Assembly (NCBI RefSeq): GCF_009796785.1
Contig: NZ_CP047026.1
Span: 3,950,501-4,014,500, forward strand
Direction of reading: 5' to 3'
DNA length: 64,000 nucleotides
DNA from: Polaribacter sp. L3A8
GTDB lineage: Bacteria > Bacteroidota > Bacteroidia > Flavobacteriales > Flavobacteriaceae
Below are positions 47,353-55,995 of the stretch, piece by piece (position 1 is the first letter of the stretch; every line of letters begins with the position of its first letter). The position numbers and the translations under genes are program-made. The notes under the pieces were generated by a model, which worked only from the letters and a program-made list of their open reading frames with translations, did not search any database and was not told where the DNA came from.

Positions 47353-49776
47353 ATGAAGTTCACCAAATTTTTACCATATATAGGTGCTGTAGCCATTTTT
47401 GCATTGGCTTCAATTATCTATTTTCATCCGCTTTTAAAAGGAGAAAAACTAAATCAGTCTGATATTACTCAATTTACCGGAATGGTAAAAGAGATTAAAG
47501 ATTTTAGAGCGGATAAAAATGCAGAACCTTATTGGACAGGTGCTTCTTTTAGCGGGATGCCAGCATATCAAGTAAGTGCTTATTATCCGAATGATTTTGT
47601 AAGAGTTTTAGACAGAACTTTACGCTTTTTACCAAGACCTGCAGATTATACTTTTTTGTATTTTTTAAGCTTTTTTGTATTGATGATGGCTTTAAAAGTC
47701 AATTGGAGATTGGCCATTTTAGGATCGCTCGCCTTTGGTTTTTCTACTTATCTCATCATTATTTTTGGTGCAGGTCATAATGCAAAAGCACATGCAATTG
47801 CTTATATGCCTTTAGTTTTAGCCGGATTATTATGGGTTTTTCAAAAACGATACATTCTTGGTTTTTTGGTTACTGGAGTCGCAATGGCTTTAGAAATTTA
47901 TACAAATCATCCTCAGATGACCTATTATTTGGGCTTTGCCTTAATAATTTTAGGTATTGTAGAGTTGATCCATGCAATTAAAGAAAAAATAATTCCGACT
48001 TTTATAAAACAAGTTGTTGTAATTCTTGCAGCGGTTTTATTAGGCATTGGTGCCAATTCTTCTCGTTTAATGGCGATGAAAGAATATGCAGATTATAGTA
48101 CCAGAGGAAAATCTGAATTAACAATTAATCCTGATGGAACAAAAAAAGCCGCAAGTAAAGGACTAGATAAAGCCTATATTACAGAATATAGTTATGCCAA
48201 ATTAGAGACTTTTAATTTATTCATTCCACGTTTTATGGGGGGTGGAACGGTTGAAAAATTAGGAGAAGGCTCTAACTTTTTTCAAACCATAGAAGATAAA
48301 GCAGGTAAAAAAGCGGCAAAAGAATATTCTGAGCAAGCGCTTACTTATTGGGGAGATCAAAATATTGTAGAAGCACCTGCTTATATTGGTGCCGTAATTT
48401 TCTTTCTATTTTTCTTAGGGGTTTTCTTGGTAAAAGGACGTTTAAAACAATGGTTAGTTGCCGCAACAGTCTTTTCAATTTTAATGAGTTGGGGAAGGAA
48501 TTTTGATATTTTAACCAACTTTTTTATTGATTACTTTCCTTTATACAATAAATTTAGAGCAGTTTCATCTATACAAATCATTGCCGAATTATGTGTGCCT
48601 ATTCTAGGTATATTGGCTTTAAAACAATTCTTTTCTTCTAAAATTTCTTCGGATGAAAAACAAGACGCACTTAAAAAAGCAGTATATACTTTTGGAGGAT
48701 TAATTATTGTAGGATTTTTATTAGCACACGGATTTTCTACTTTTGAAGGAATAAGAGATGCACAATACAAACAGTTACCGGGTTTAACAGACGCTATTAT
48801 TTCTGATAGAAAATCGATGTTATTTATGGATACTTTGCGTTCGTTATTTTTAATGATACTTTCTGCAGGTGTTTTATGGATGCTGTTAAAAAATAAGCTA
48901 AAACAAGGGATTGCAGTAATTGCATTAACGGTTTTTGTGTTGTTTGATTTAATTTCTGTTGATAAGAAATATGTAAATGAAGACGATTTTGAATCTGCAA
49001 GAAAAATAGAAAAACCATTTACAGCTTCTACAGCCGATAAAATGATATTGCAAGACAAAACACATTTTAGAGTTGGTAATTTTACAGTAAACCCAATGAA
49101 TGATGGAAGTACCTCTTATTTTCATCAATCTATAGGAGGATATCATGCGGCAAAATTAGGTCGTTATCAAGAATTGTTCGATTTTCAAATTGCTAAAAAT
49201 AACATGCAAGTTTTAAACATGTTAAATACAAAGTATTTTATTATTGGTAATGATAAAGGAGAAAAGCAATCGCAATTAAACCCAGATGCTAATGGAAATG
49301 CTTGGTTTGTAGAACGTGTAAAAGTTGTAGGTTCTGCTAATGAAGAAATTCTGGCTTTGGATTCTTTAAATACAAAGCAAGTTGCCGTTTATCAAAAGGA
49401 TTCTTCTAAAGAAAATGACATTCGTTTTCCAAAAGAAGTTGATTCAACTGCAAGAATTCAACTTTTAAAGTATGATGTTACCACGTTAACATATCAATCT
49501 AAAACAGCAAAAGAACAGTTTGCCGTTTTTTCTGAAATTTATTATAAAGATGGTTGGAATGCTTATGTTGACGGAAAATTAACACCTCATGTAAGAGTAA
49601 ATTATGTGTTAAGAGGAATGAGTATTCCTGCCGGAGAACATACCATTGAGTTTAAGTTTGAACCCAAAGTAATTCAGCAAGGAAAAATTATTTCATTATC
49701 ATCGTATGCTTTATTATTGTTGATAACAGCTGGTGGAATTTTTTATAATCAAAAGAAAACAAAAATGAATGTATAG
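47353..49776 (+). CDS. YfhO-family integral membrane protein
   Basis: 807 residues with a dozen or more membrane helices in the first two thirds, a GT-C-like architecture (PYWTGASFSGMPAYQVSAYY near the N-terminus), and a soluble domain followed by a last helix at the C-terminus. YfhO proteins are thought to transfer sugars to lipids or teichoic-acid-like polymers. Overlaps the next gene by 8 bases, tying it to the glycan cluster. Confidence 0.88.
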   Translation: MKFTKFLPYIGAVAIFALASIIYFHPLLKGEKLNQSDITQFTGMVKEIKDFRADKNAEPYWTGASFSGMPAYQVSAYYPNDFVRVLDRTLRFLPRPADYTFLYFLSFFVLMMALKVNWRLAILGSLAFGFSTYLIIIFGAGHNAKAHAIAYMPLVLAGLLWVFQKRYILGFLVTGVAMALEIYTNHPQMTYYLGFALIILGIVELIHAIKEKIIPTFIKQVVVILAAVLLGIGANSSRLMAMKEYADYSTRGKSELTINPDGTKKAASKGLDKAYITEYSYAKLETFNLFIPRFMGGGTVEKLGEGSNFFQTIEDKAGKKAAKEYSEQALTYWGDQNIVEAPAYIGAVIFFLFFLGVFLVKGRLKQWLVAATVFSILMSWGRNFDILTNFFIDYFPLYNKFRAVSSIQIIAELCVPILGILALKQFFSSKISSDEKQDALKKAVYTFGGLIIVGFLLAHGFSTFEGIRDAQYKQLPGLTDAIISDRKSMLFMDTLRSLFLMILSAGVLWMLLKNKLKQGIAVIALTVFVLFDLISVDKKYVNEDDFESARKIEKPFTASTADKMILQDKTHFRVGNFTVNPMNDGSTSYFHQSIGGYHAAKLGRYQELFDFQIAKNNMQVLNMLNTKYFIIGNDKGEKQSQLNPDANGNAWFVERVKVVGSANEEILALDSLNTKQVAVYQKDSSKENDIRFPKEVDSTARIQLLKYDVTTLTYQSKTAKEQFAVFSEIYYKDGWNAYVDGKLTPHVRVNYVLRGMSIPAGEHTIEFKFEPKVIQQGKIISLSSYALLLLITAGGIFYNQKKTKMNV

Positions 49777-50284
49777 TAAAATTCCATCTAAAAGATACGA
49801 ACACACTTTAGCTTTTTTGCAAAAAGTACTACCAAGTCCGGCAGTAATTTTAGATTTAGGAATTAGAAATCCTTTTTCTGAAATTATGGAACAAAATGGA
49901 TATACTGTAATTAATACAGAAGGAGAAGATTTAGATGTTTTGCCCGAAATAGTAAAAAAACATAAGGTGGATGCTGTTACTGCTTTTGAAATTTTTGAGC
50001 ATTTGTTAGCTCCTTTTAATGTTTTAAAAGAAATAGAAACTACTAAATTGATAGCAACCATTCCTTTAAATTTATGGTTTGCAAAAGCCTACAGAAGCAA
50101 AATAGATATGTGGGACAGACATTATCATGAGTTTGAAGATTGGCAATTTGATTGGTTGTTAGAGAAATCTGGTTGGCAAATTCAAGAAAAAGAAAAATGG
50201 ACAAGTCCGATTGATAAAATTGGGTTTAGACCCATTTTACGCAAATTTACTCCAAGATATTACGCAGTGTATGCAACAAAATAA
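49769..50284 (+). CDS. SAM-dependent methyltransferase-like protein
   Basis: 171 residues, class I methyltransferase fold: AVILDLGIRNPFSEIMEQNG as motif I (with G-I-R instead of the usual G-x-G), then VDAVTAFEIFEHLLAPF. In a glycan operon it may modify a sugar or lipid. The loss of the Gly-x-Gly loop makes activity uncertain. Confidence 0.65.
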   Translation: MYSKIPSKRYEHTLAFLQKVLPSPAVILDLGIRNPFSEIMEQNGYTVINTEGEDLDVLPEIVKKHKVDAVTAFEIFEHLLAPFNVLKEIETTKLIATIPLNLWFAKAYRSKIDMWDRHYHEFEDWQFDWLLEKSGWQIQEKEKWTSPIDKIGFRPILRKFTPRYYAVYATK

Positions 50285-51515
50285 ACCGAAAGTGCAATCT
50301 ATTTTAATGATTGTAGATGGATATTACCCTGCAGATATTCGGGTTAGAAAAGAAGCTGAGTCTTTAGCGTTAAAACACACTGTATTTGTTTTATGTTGTA
50401 AAAAAGAAAATGACCCTAAGAAAGAGGTTATTAATAACGTAACGGTATTAAGAGACATATTTTATAAAAGTTTTACAGAAAAAGGATTGATTGATATGCG
50501 GTTAGCTATCAATTTTGTGCATCCAAAGTTTCATGATATTTTACCAGAAATTATCAAAAAAAATAATATTAATGTACTTCATGTGCATGATTTACCTCTT
50601 GCAAAAACAGGTTTTTTAGCGGCTAAAAAGTACCATTTAAAATCTGTTTTAGATTTACATGAAAATTATGCAGCTGCTTTATTAACTTGGTTTTCTTGGA
50701 GAAAAAATCCTGTAATAAGATTAAAAAATAAACTATTTTTTAATTATAATAGATGGCAAAATTATGAAAACCGTATCATTAAAAAATACGATAAAATTAT
50801 TGCGGTTGTAGAGGAGATGAAAGACAGAATTGTTGCTGATACCTTAATAGATGAAAGTAAAATTACTGTAATTACCAATTCGGAAAAAAAAGACTTTGTA
50901 GCTAATTTTGGTACTGTTGAAAATTCTTTTTTTCAAGAACATAAAGATCAATTTATCATTTCGTACGTTGGTGGGTTTGGTCCTCATAGAGGTTTACAAA
51001 CAGCTATTGAAGGGATGCAAGAGGTTTCTAAACAAATTCCTAATGCTTTATTGGCACTCGTAGGTCCTGCAAATAAAGATGTGAGAAATTATTTAGAAAA
51101 TTTAATAGATGAATTTGATGTTCGTAAAAATGTAGTTATTTACGGAAATCAACCATTTAAAGAAGTTGCTAGAATTATGCAAAGTTCTGATGTAAATATA
51201 ATTCCACATATTTCTAACTTGCATACAGAAAGTACAATTCCGCATAAATTATATCAGGTTTTACTATCAAAAAAACCGTTATTAGTATCTAATTGCGCTC
51301 CTTTAGAAAGAGTTGTAAAATCGAATGACATTGGATTCATTTTTAAAGCAGGAAAAGCCAATAGTTTTTCTAAGGAAGTGGTAGAAATTTATAATAATTA
51401 TGAGCTAGCAACCCAAAAAGCTGCTAATGGTTTTGAGTTATCCTACAATGGTGATTTAAACTGGGAGTTTACTGAAAAAAAACTGCTACATTTATACGAT
51501 AATTTAGAATCTTGA
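50271..51515 (+). CDS. GT4-type glycosyltransferase
   Basis: 414 residues from ATG 50271, giving MQQNKPKVQSILMIVDGYYP; the frame stays open to 50211, but that would overlap the methyltransferase by 74 bases instead of 14. GT-B fold with ADIRVRKEAESLA, FIISYVGGFGPHRGL and a C-terminal IPHKLYQVLLSKKPLLVSN segment. Ends overlapping the next gene. Confidence 0.82.
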   Translation: MQQNKPKVQSILMIVDGYYPADIRVRKEAESLALKHTVFVLCCKKENDPKKEVINNVTVLRDIFYKSFTEKGLIDMRLAINFVHPKFHDILPEIIKKNNINVLHVHDLPLAKTGFLAAKKYHLKSVLDLHENYAAALLTWFSWRKNPVIRLKNKLFFNYNRWQNYENRIIKKYDKIIAVVEEMKDRIVADTLIDESKITVITNSEKKDFVANFGTVENSFFQEHKDQFIISYVGGFGPHRGLQTAIEGMQEVSKQIPNALLALVGPANKDVRNYLENLIDEFDVRKNVVIYGNQPFKEVARIMQSSDVNIIPHISNLHTESTIPHKLYQVLLSKKPLLVSNCAPLERVVKSNDIGFIFKAGKANSFSKEVVEIYNNYELATQKAANGFELSYNGDLNWEFTEKKLLHLYDNLES

Positions 51516-52777
51516 AAGTATTAATAATTACATATTATTGGCCACCTGCGGGAGGATCAGGAGTGCAACGTTGGTTAAAGTTTGTAAAATATTTACAAGA
51601 ATTTGGTGTAGAACCTGTTGTATATACGGTTGATAATGCCAATTATCCGAAAGAAGATGCTACGCTTATTAATGAAGTTCCTAATAATATTGAAATTTTA
51701 AAACAACCAATTTTGGAGCCTACAGATGTCCTTTTTTGGAAAAAACATAAAAAACAAAAAAGTGGAATTTCTAATGTAAGTAACGGGGGAGTTTTGTCTT
51801 TTATTCGTGGTAATTTTTTTATTCCAGATCCTAAAGTATTTTGGGTAAAGATTTCTGTAAAATATCTTCAAAAGTATTTAGATGTTAATAAAATTGATAC
51901 CATAATTTCTACAGGTCCACCTCATAGTATGCATTTAATTGCTCAGAAATTACATCAAAAAAATAATATTAAATGGCTTGCAGACTTTAGAGATCCTTGG
52001 TCAGATTTATATTATAACAAAGATTTTAAGCAATTGTCTTTTGCTAAAAATAGAAATAAAAGATTAGAAGAAAGTGTTTTAAAAAATGCTGATTGTGTGT
52101 TAACTGTTAGCAATTCTCTAAAAGAGGAATTTGCTAAAAAAGCAAGTAGAGTAGAAGTGATTACCAATGGTTTTGATGATGAAGTTTTAACAAGTAAGAC
52201 AACTGTTTTAGATGATAAATTTACAATATCTTATATTGGTTTGTTACCTAAACAAAGTAACCCTAAAAGATTATTTAAAGTTTTACAACAATTATGTATA
52301 GGTAATTCAGCTTTTAAAAATGATTTACAGTTAAATTTTATTGGAGATATTTCTGAAGAAGTAAAACAGGAAATAAAAAGCAATAACCTAAAAGAAAACA
52401 CAAATTTTGTTGGGTATGTTTCTCATGATGTAGCTATTAATTATCAACAAAAAGCTCAGGTTTTATTATTGTTGATACCGAATGTAAAAAAATCAAAAGG
52501 AATTTTAACCGGAAAATTATTTGAGTATTTAACAGCAAAAAGACCCATTTTAGCAATTGGTCCAGAAGATGGAGATTTATCAGAAATATTAAAAGACACC
52601 AATGCCGGTGTTGTAATTGATTTTGATAATGAAGAAAAATTATCGTCAGAAATAGAAAAATTATATCATCAATATAAAATAGGAAATTTAGATGTAAACT
52701 CTAAAAATATAGAGAAATACCACAGAAAAGAATTAACCAAAGAGTTAGCCTTGATTATTAAAAGTTTACATTCGTAA
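51512..52777 (+). CDS. GT4-type glycosyltransferase, TTG start
   Basis: 421 residues. Starts with TTG in the overlapping TTGA, so coupled to the previous gene; N-terminus KVLIITYYWPPAGGSGVQRW is the acceptor-side Gly-rich loop of GT4 enzymes. ADFRDPWSDLYYNKDF and ILTGKLFEYLTAKRPILAIG near the C-terminus follow. Probably adds a sugar to the same glycan as its neighbour. Confidence 0.85.
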   Translation: MKVLIITYYWPPAGGSGVQRWLKFVKYLQEFGVEPVVYTVDNANYPKEDATLINEVPNNIEILKQPILEPTDVLFWKKHKKQKSGISNVSNGGVLSFIRGNFFIPDPKVFWVKISVKYLQKYLDVNKIDTIISTGPPHSMHLIAQKLHQKNNIKWLADFRDPWSDLYYNKDFKQLSFAKNRNKRLEESVLKNADCVLTVSNSLKEEFAKKASRVEVITNGFDDEVLTSKTTVLDDKFTISYIGLLPKQSNPKRLFKVLQQLCIGNSAFKNDLQLNFIGDISEEVKQEIKSNNLKENTNFVGYVSHDVAINYQQKAQVLLLLIPNVKKSKGILTGKLFEYLTAKRPILAIGPEDGDLSEILKDTNAGVVIDFDNEEKLSSEIEKLYHQYKIGNLDVNSKNIEKYHRKELTKELALIIKSLHS

Positions 52778-52778
52778 T

Positions 52779-54269
52779 ATGGGAATTGTATTAAAACAAT
52801 CTTTTAGAAATACCATTATTATTTATGCAGCATTCTTAATCGGCGGAGTAAATACTATTGTTTTTTATCCAAGATTTTTAGAGTCTGAGTTTTATGGAAT
52901 GGTTACATTTCTGTTGTCTGCATCTAATTTAATTATGCCATTAACGGCATTTGGTATTCAATATACTATTGTTAAATTTTATTCTTCTTACGAAACAAAA
53001 GAACAAAAAGATAGGTTTTTATCTTCTGTAATTTTCTTGCCTATTTTTATTGCGTTACCAATTGGTTTTTTTTGGGACTATTTTCACGAATGGATTATGA
53101 GTAAGGTAACTAAAGAGAATCAAATTATAGAAAATTATACTTTTTTTATTTACTTAGTAGCAGTTGCTTGTGCTTATTTTGAATTGTTTTATTCTTGGAC
53201 TAAGGTGCAGTTTCAAACGGTTTTTGGAAATGTTTTAAAAGAACTTTGGAACCGTGTTATCGTAATGGTGTTGTTATTAGCCGTTTTCTTTGGTTTTATA
53301 ACAAAATCTGAATTTATATTCTATTTAACGATTGCATACATTGTTAGAGCATTTGTAATGATGTTTTATGCTTTTTCTATGTATTTTCCTAAGTTCTATT
53401 TTAAGTTACCCGACAATTTCTTAGAAGTTATAAAATATTCTGGATACATTATTTTGGCAGGAAGTGCTGGAGCCATTTTATTAGATATTGATAAAATTAT
53501 GATTCCAGGAAAAGATGCTATCGAAAAAGCGGCATATTATTCTGTAGCTGTTTTTATTGGCTCTTTTATAGAAGCTCCAAGTAGAGCGATGACGCAAATT
53601 TTACAACCACTAACATCAAAATCTTTAAATGAATTTAATACAAAAGAAGTAGAAAATTTATATAAGAAAAGTTCTATAAATCTTCTTTTAATAGGAGGAT
53701 TGTTTTTTTTATTAGTGAATTGTGGTGTTAGCGAGCTTTTTAAATTGATGCCAGAAAAAGGATATGCAGGTGGAGAATATGTAGTTTTAATGATTTCTTT
53801 AGCTAAACTATATACCATGTTTTTAGGAAGCAATGGAGCAATTATAAACAATTCTAAATTCTATAAAGTTGCTTTACCTTTAGCTGTAGGAATGTCTGTT
53901 TGCGTCTATTTTTTAAATGAGTTATTTTATTTTAATGTTGATTTAGGTACAGATGGTTTGGCTTTGTCTACGCTAATTACAATTGTTCTTTTTAATACAG
54001 TTAAGTTGTGGTTTGTGCATAAAAAGTTTACAATTACACCTTTTACAGAGAAATCTTGGAAAATGGTTTTGATTATACTTGTTTTATTTAGTGCTTTTTA
54101 TTTTTGGGATTTTTCTTTACCAGAAATTCAAATCTTTAAATTTAATATATCACCAGTAATCAACATTGCATTAAAAAGTATATTACTTACTGTTGTTTAT
54201 GTTTATTTGGTTTTGAAATTGAGAATTTCTAATGAAATTGATAGTTTACTTAAAAAATACTACAAATAA
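52779..54269 (+). CDS. Oligosaccharide flippase (Wzx/MVF-type)
   Basis: 496 residues, about 14 hydrophobic helices, polysaccharide-biosynthesis MATE-like fold: starts with a helix containing TIIIYAAFLIGGVNTIVFYP and has DKIMIPGKDAIEKAAYYSVA in the middle. It would flip the lipid-linked glycan across the inner membrane, the last step of this cluster. Ends in a 10-base convergent overlap with DUF6122. Confidence 0.85.
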   Translation: MGIVLKQSFRNTIIIYAAFLIGGVNTIVFYPRFLESEFYGMVTFLLSASNLIMPLTAFGIQYTIVKFYSSYETKEQKDRFLSSVIFLPIFIALPIGFFWDYFHEWIMSKVTKENQIIENYTFFIYLVAVACAYFELFYSWTKVQFQTVFGNVLKELWNRVIVMVLLLAVFFGFITKSEFIFYLTIAYIVRAFVMMFYAFSMYFPKFYFKLPDNFLEVIKYSGYIILAGSAGAILLDIDKIMIPGKDAIEKAAYYSVAVFIGSFIEAPSRAMTQILQPLTSKSLNEFNTKEVENLYKKSSINLLLIGGLFFLLVNCGVSELFKLMPEKGYAGGEYVVLMISLAKLYTMFLGSNGAIINNSKFYKVALPLAVGMSVCVYFLNELFYFNVDLGTDGLALSTLITIVLFNTVKLWFVHKKFTITPFTEKSWKMVLIILVLFSAFYFWDFSLPEIQIFKFNISPVINIALKSILLTVVYVYLVLKLRISNEIDSLLKKYYK

Positions 54270-54568
54270 CAATCTATATAGTCTGTTAGCATATGAAAAA
54301 GTAATGCTAAACAAAGTACTCTTATTCTCTTAAAGAGTAACCCAATACTATACAGCCCAATGGCAATATAAGAGTGTAAGGGGTGAAAGTTAATGCTACA
54401 TCTATTTTTGTCAAAAATAGGGGTAGCTAACAAATGATCTAAATCTACAAGCATAGAACAGATAAAAATTACATAAACAATCTTCCAGTTACTTTTAAAG
54501 AAAAAGTAAGCTATAAAAAATGGTGCTATAAAATGAAGGGAATAATGGATAAGAAACTCGATAGTCAT
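54260..54568 (-). CDS. DUF6122-family membrane protein
   Basis: 102 residues, three to four helices, with MLVDLDHLLATPIFDKNRCS and HPLHSYIAIG, whose His/Asp residues suggest a metal-dependent hydrolase-like membrane fold as in the YdjM/DUF457 group. The ATG stands only 5 bases below a strong hairpin, so expression must pass that terminator or start very close. Confidence 0.75.
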   Translation of the reverse strand: MTIEFLIHYSLHFIAPFFIAYFFFKSNWKIVYVIFICSMLVDLDHLLATPIFDKNRCSINFHPLHSYIAIGLYSIGLLFKRIRVLCLALLFHMLTDYIDCYL

Positions 54569-54573
54569 AAAAA

Positions 54574-54609
54574 ATCAAAAAGGCTTACCCGAAAGTAAGC
54601 CTTTTTGAT
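54574..54609. terminator. Strong bidirectional hairpin upstream of DUF6122
   Basis: 15-bp perfect arms (54574-54588 and 54595-54609), core GGCTTAC-CCGAAA-GTAAGCC with A and T runs on both sides. It can end the flippase transcript from the left and any leftward transcript from the Crp side. Confidence 0.8.
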
Positions 54610-54641
54610 ATAAAAAAATAATATTCGGGGGATATTGACAA

Positions 54642-54649
54642 CAAATGTA
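54642..54649 (-). promoter_or_regulatory. Promoter-like box upstream of DUF6122
   Basis: Minus-strand TACATTTG, a perfect -7 match. A transcript from here would meet the hairpin at 54574-54609 before reaching DUF6122. Confidence 0.4.
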
Positions 54650-54691
54650 TCAAATTATAGGGCTATAAAAATTGACATATGTTAATAGAAT

Positions 54692-55270
54692 TTATTTTGA
54701 GTAGATTTCTTTTCTAATTCTACTTAACTGAACTGCAGTTATATTTAAATAGGAAGCAATATGATATTGAGCGATAAGGTTTTCTATATCTGGTATTTCT
54801 TCTTTTAATTTCAAGTATTTTTCTGTGGCATTCAATAGCGTTAAATCGTAAATTCTAGATTCCATGTTTAAAAAAAGAAACTCTAGCATAGTACAATACA
54901 GGTTTGCTATTTCTATATCTGTTGCTGCTAAATTTTTTAATTCATTAAAGTTAAACTTATAAACAACACAATCTGTTAAGCAGTCATAGGTAAGTATACT
55001 TGGTTTTTTAGTAATAAGAGATGCTAAAGAACCGGTAGTTCTATGTGCTGTAAAAAGGGTTCTTATAGATTGTTTTCCTTTTTCATCAGAATAAAAAGAC
55101 CGAACAACGCCTGATTTTATAATATAAAAATCTTTAGAGACTTCTCCTGTTTTACTAATAACTTCTTTTTTTTTATAGGTATCTTCTGTCGCTAAACTTA
55201 AAAACTTTTTAATACTATTTTGAGAAATACCTTTAAATTTAGCTGTAAAATCTTGTAATATTTTTTGCAT
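54692..55270 (-). CDS. Crp/Fnr-family transcriptional regulator
   Basis: 192 residues. Cyclic-nucleotide-binding-like domain about 20-125 (KDFYIIKSGVVRSFYSDEKG), then a short helix-turn-helix end (IASYLNITAVQLSRIRKEIY). No Cys cluster of an Fnr iron-sulfur sensor. Bacteroidota have many such proteins; the signal and targets are unknown. Confidence 0.88.
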   Translation of the reverse strand: MQKILQDFTAKFKGISQNSIKKFLSLATEDTYKKKEVISKTGEVSKDFYIIKSGVVRSFYSDEKGKQSIRTLFTAHRTTGSLASLITKKPSILTYDCLTDCVVYKFNFNELKNLAATDIEIANLYCTMLEFLFLNMESRIYDLTLLNATEKYLKLKEEIPDIENLIAQYHIASYLNITAVQLSRIRKEIYSK

Positions 55271-55320
55271 TAAGAAATATTATTTGTTTTAATTGATAAG
55301 AAAGGGGTGACTAAAGATAG

Positions 55321-55923
55321 TTATAAATAACTAATGGTATTTGGCCCTTCCATAAAAAGTAAGTCTAAAATAGATAAATTTGGTATAAAACCATGTTTAT
55401 CATCAAACATTTGAATATATTTTTCTACTGGAATTTTAGGTTGAATTTTTACATCAGCTAATTCTCTAAAATCGTTTCCATCTGGATTTATACTATATTC
55501 TTCTGTTTTATAATAAGTTAAAGGTATTTGCAATGCATCAGCAATAAACAGATGTGCATCAATATTTACATCTTGTAAAAAAGTATATTTTTTTGTAAAA
55601 ATAGTACGTAAATCATCTTCATAGAATTCGTAAAAAGGAGAAGTTCTATAAGCTGTTTGTAAAGATTTTAGATGATGTAATTGCCAATGGGCATCATTAT
55701 CTACCAACAAGTCTTTTGTTTTTTTTCTTTTAGAACTGCCTTTGTTTTTATCTTTAACAGGAATGTTTAATAACTGTTTTCCGTTAGCATTAAAGATGTA
55801 ACATCTATTTCTATAGCTTTGTTTCTGAAAATTATCTTCCATTTCAAAAACAACTGAATCTGATTTTACAATTTCTGTATATTGAGAAATAGGACCAAAG
55901 TATGTTGGTATAAACAGTGCCAT
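55321..55923 (-). CDS. WbqC-family protein
   Basis: 200 residues. FIPTYFGPISQYTEIVKSDS at the start, QKQSYRNRCYIFNANGKQLL and NIPVKDKN are WbqC hallmarks; the family is linked with glycan synthesis but the reaction is uncertain. Last gene of the parA-to-wbqC run. Confidence 0.88.
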   Translation of the reverse strand: MALFIPTYFGPISQYTEIVKSDSVVFEMEDNFQKQSYRNRCYIFNANGKQLLNIPVKDKNKGSSKRKKTKDLLVDNDAHWQLHHLKSLQTAYRTSPFYEFYEDDLRTIFTKKYTFLQDVNIDAHLFIADALQIPLTYYKTEEYSINPDGNDFRELADVKIQPKIPVEKYIQMFDDKHGFIPNLSILDLLFMEGPNTISYL

Positions 55924-55938
55924 TTTTTATTGGTATTC

Positions 55939-55984
55939 AATTTTCAGTAGCAATTATTAGAATTGTTATTTGCTACTGAAAATT
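55939..55984. repeat. Inverted repeat between lepB and wbqC
   Basis: 15-bp arms starting AATTTTCAGTAGCAA (55939-55953) and TTGCTACTGAAAATT (55970-55984), 16-base loop. The T run lies on the plus-strand side, although both neighbours are on the minus strand; it may act as an mRNA stability or weak termination element. Confidence 0.6.
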
Positions 55985-55995
55985 TTTTATTGAAA

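Noticed and set aside
48531..49058. 175-codon minus-strand open frame inside the YfhO gene
   Set aside because: Shadow of the YfhO coding sequence without domain or start signals.
50211..50270. Upstream extension of the first GT4 gene
   Set aside because: Would overlap the methyltransferase gene by 74 bases and adds residues with no GT4 similarity; ATG at 50271 fits better.
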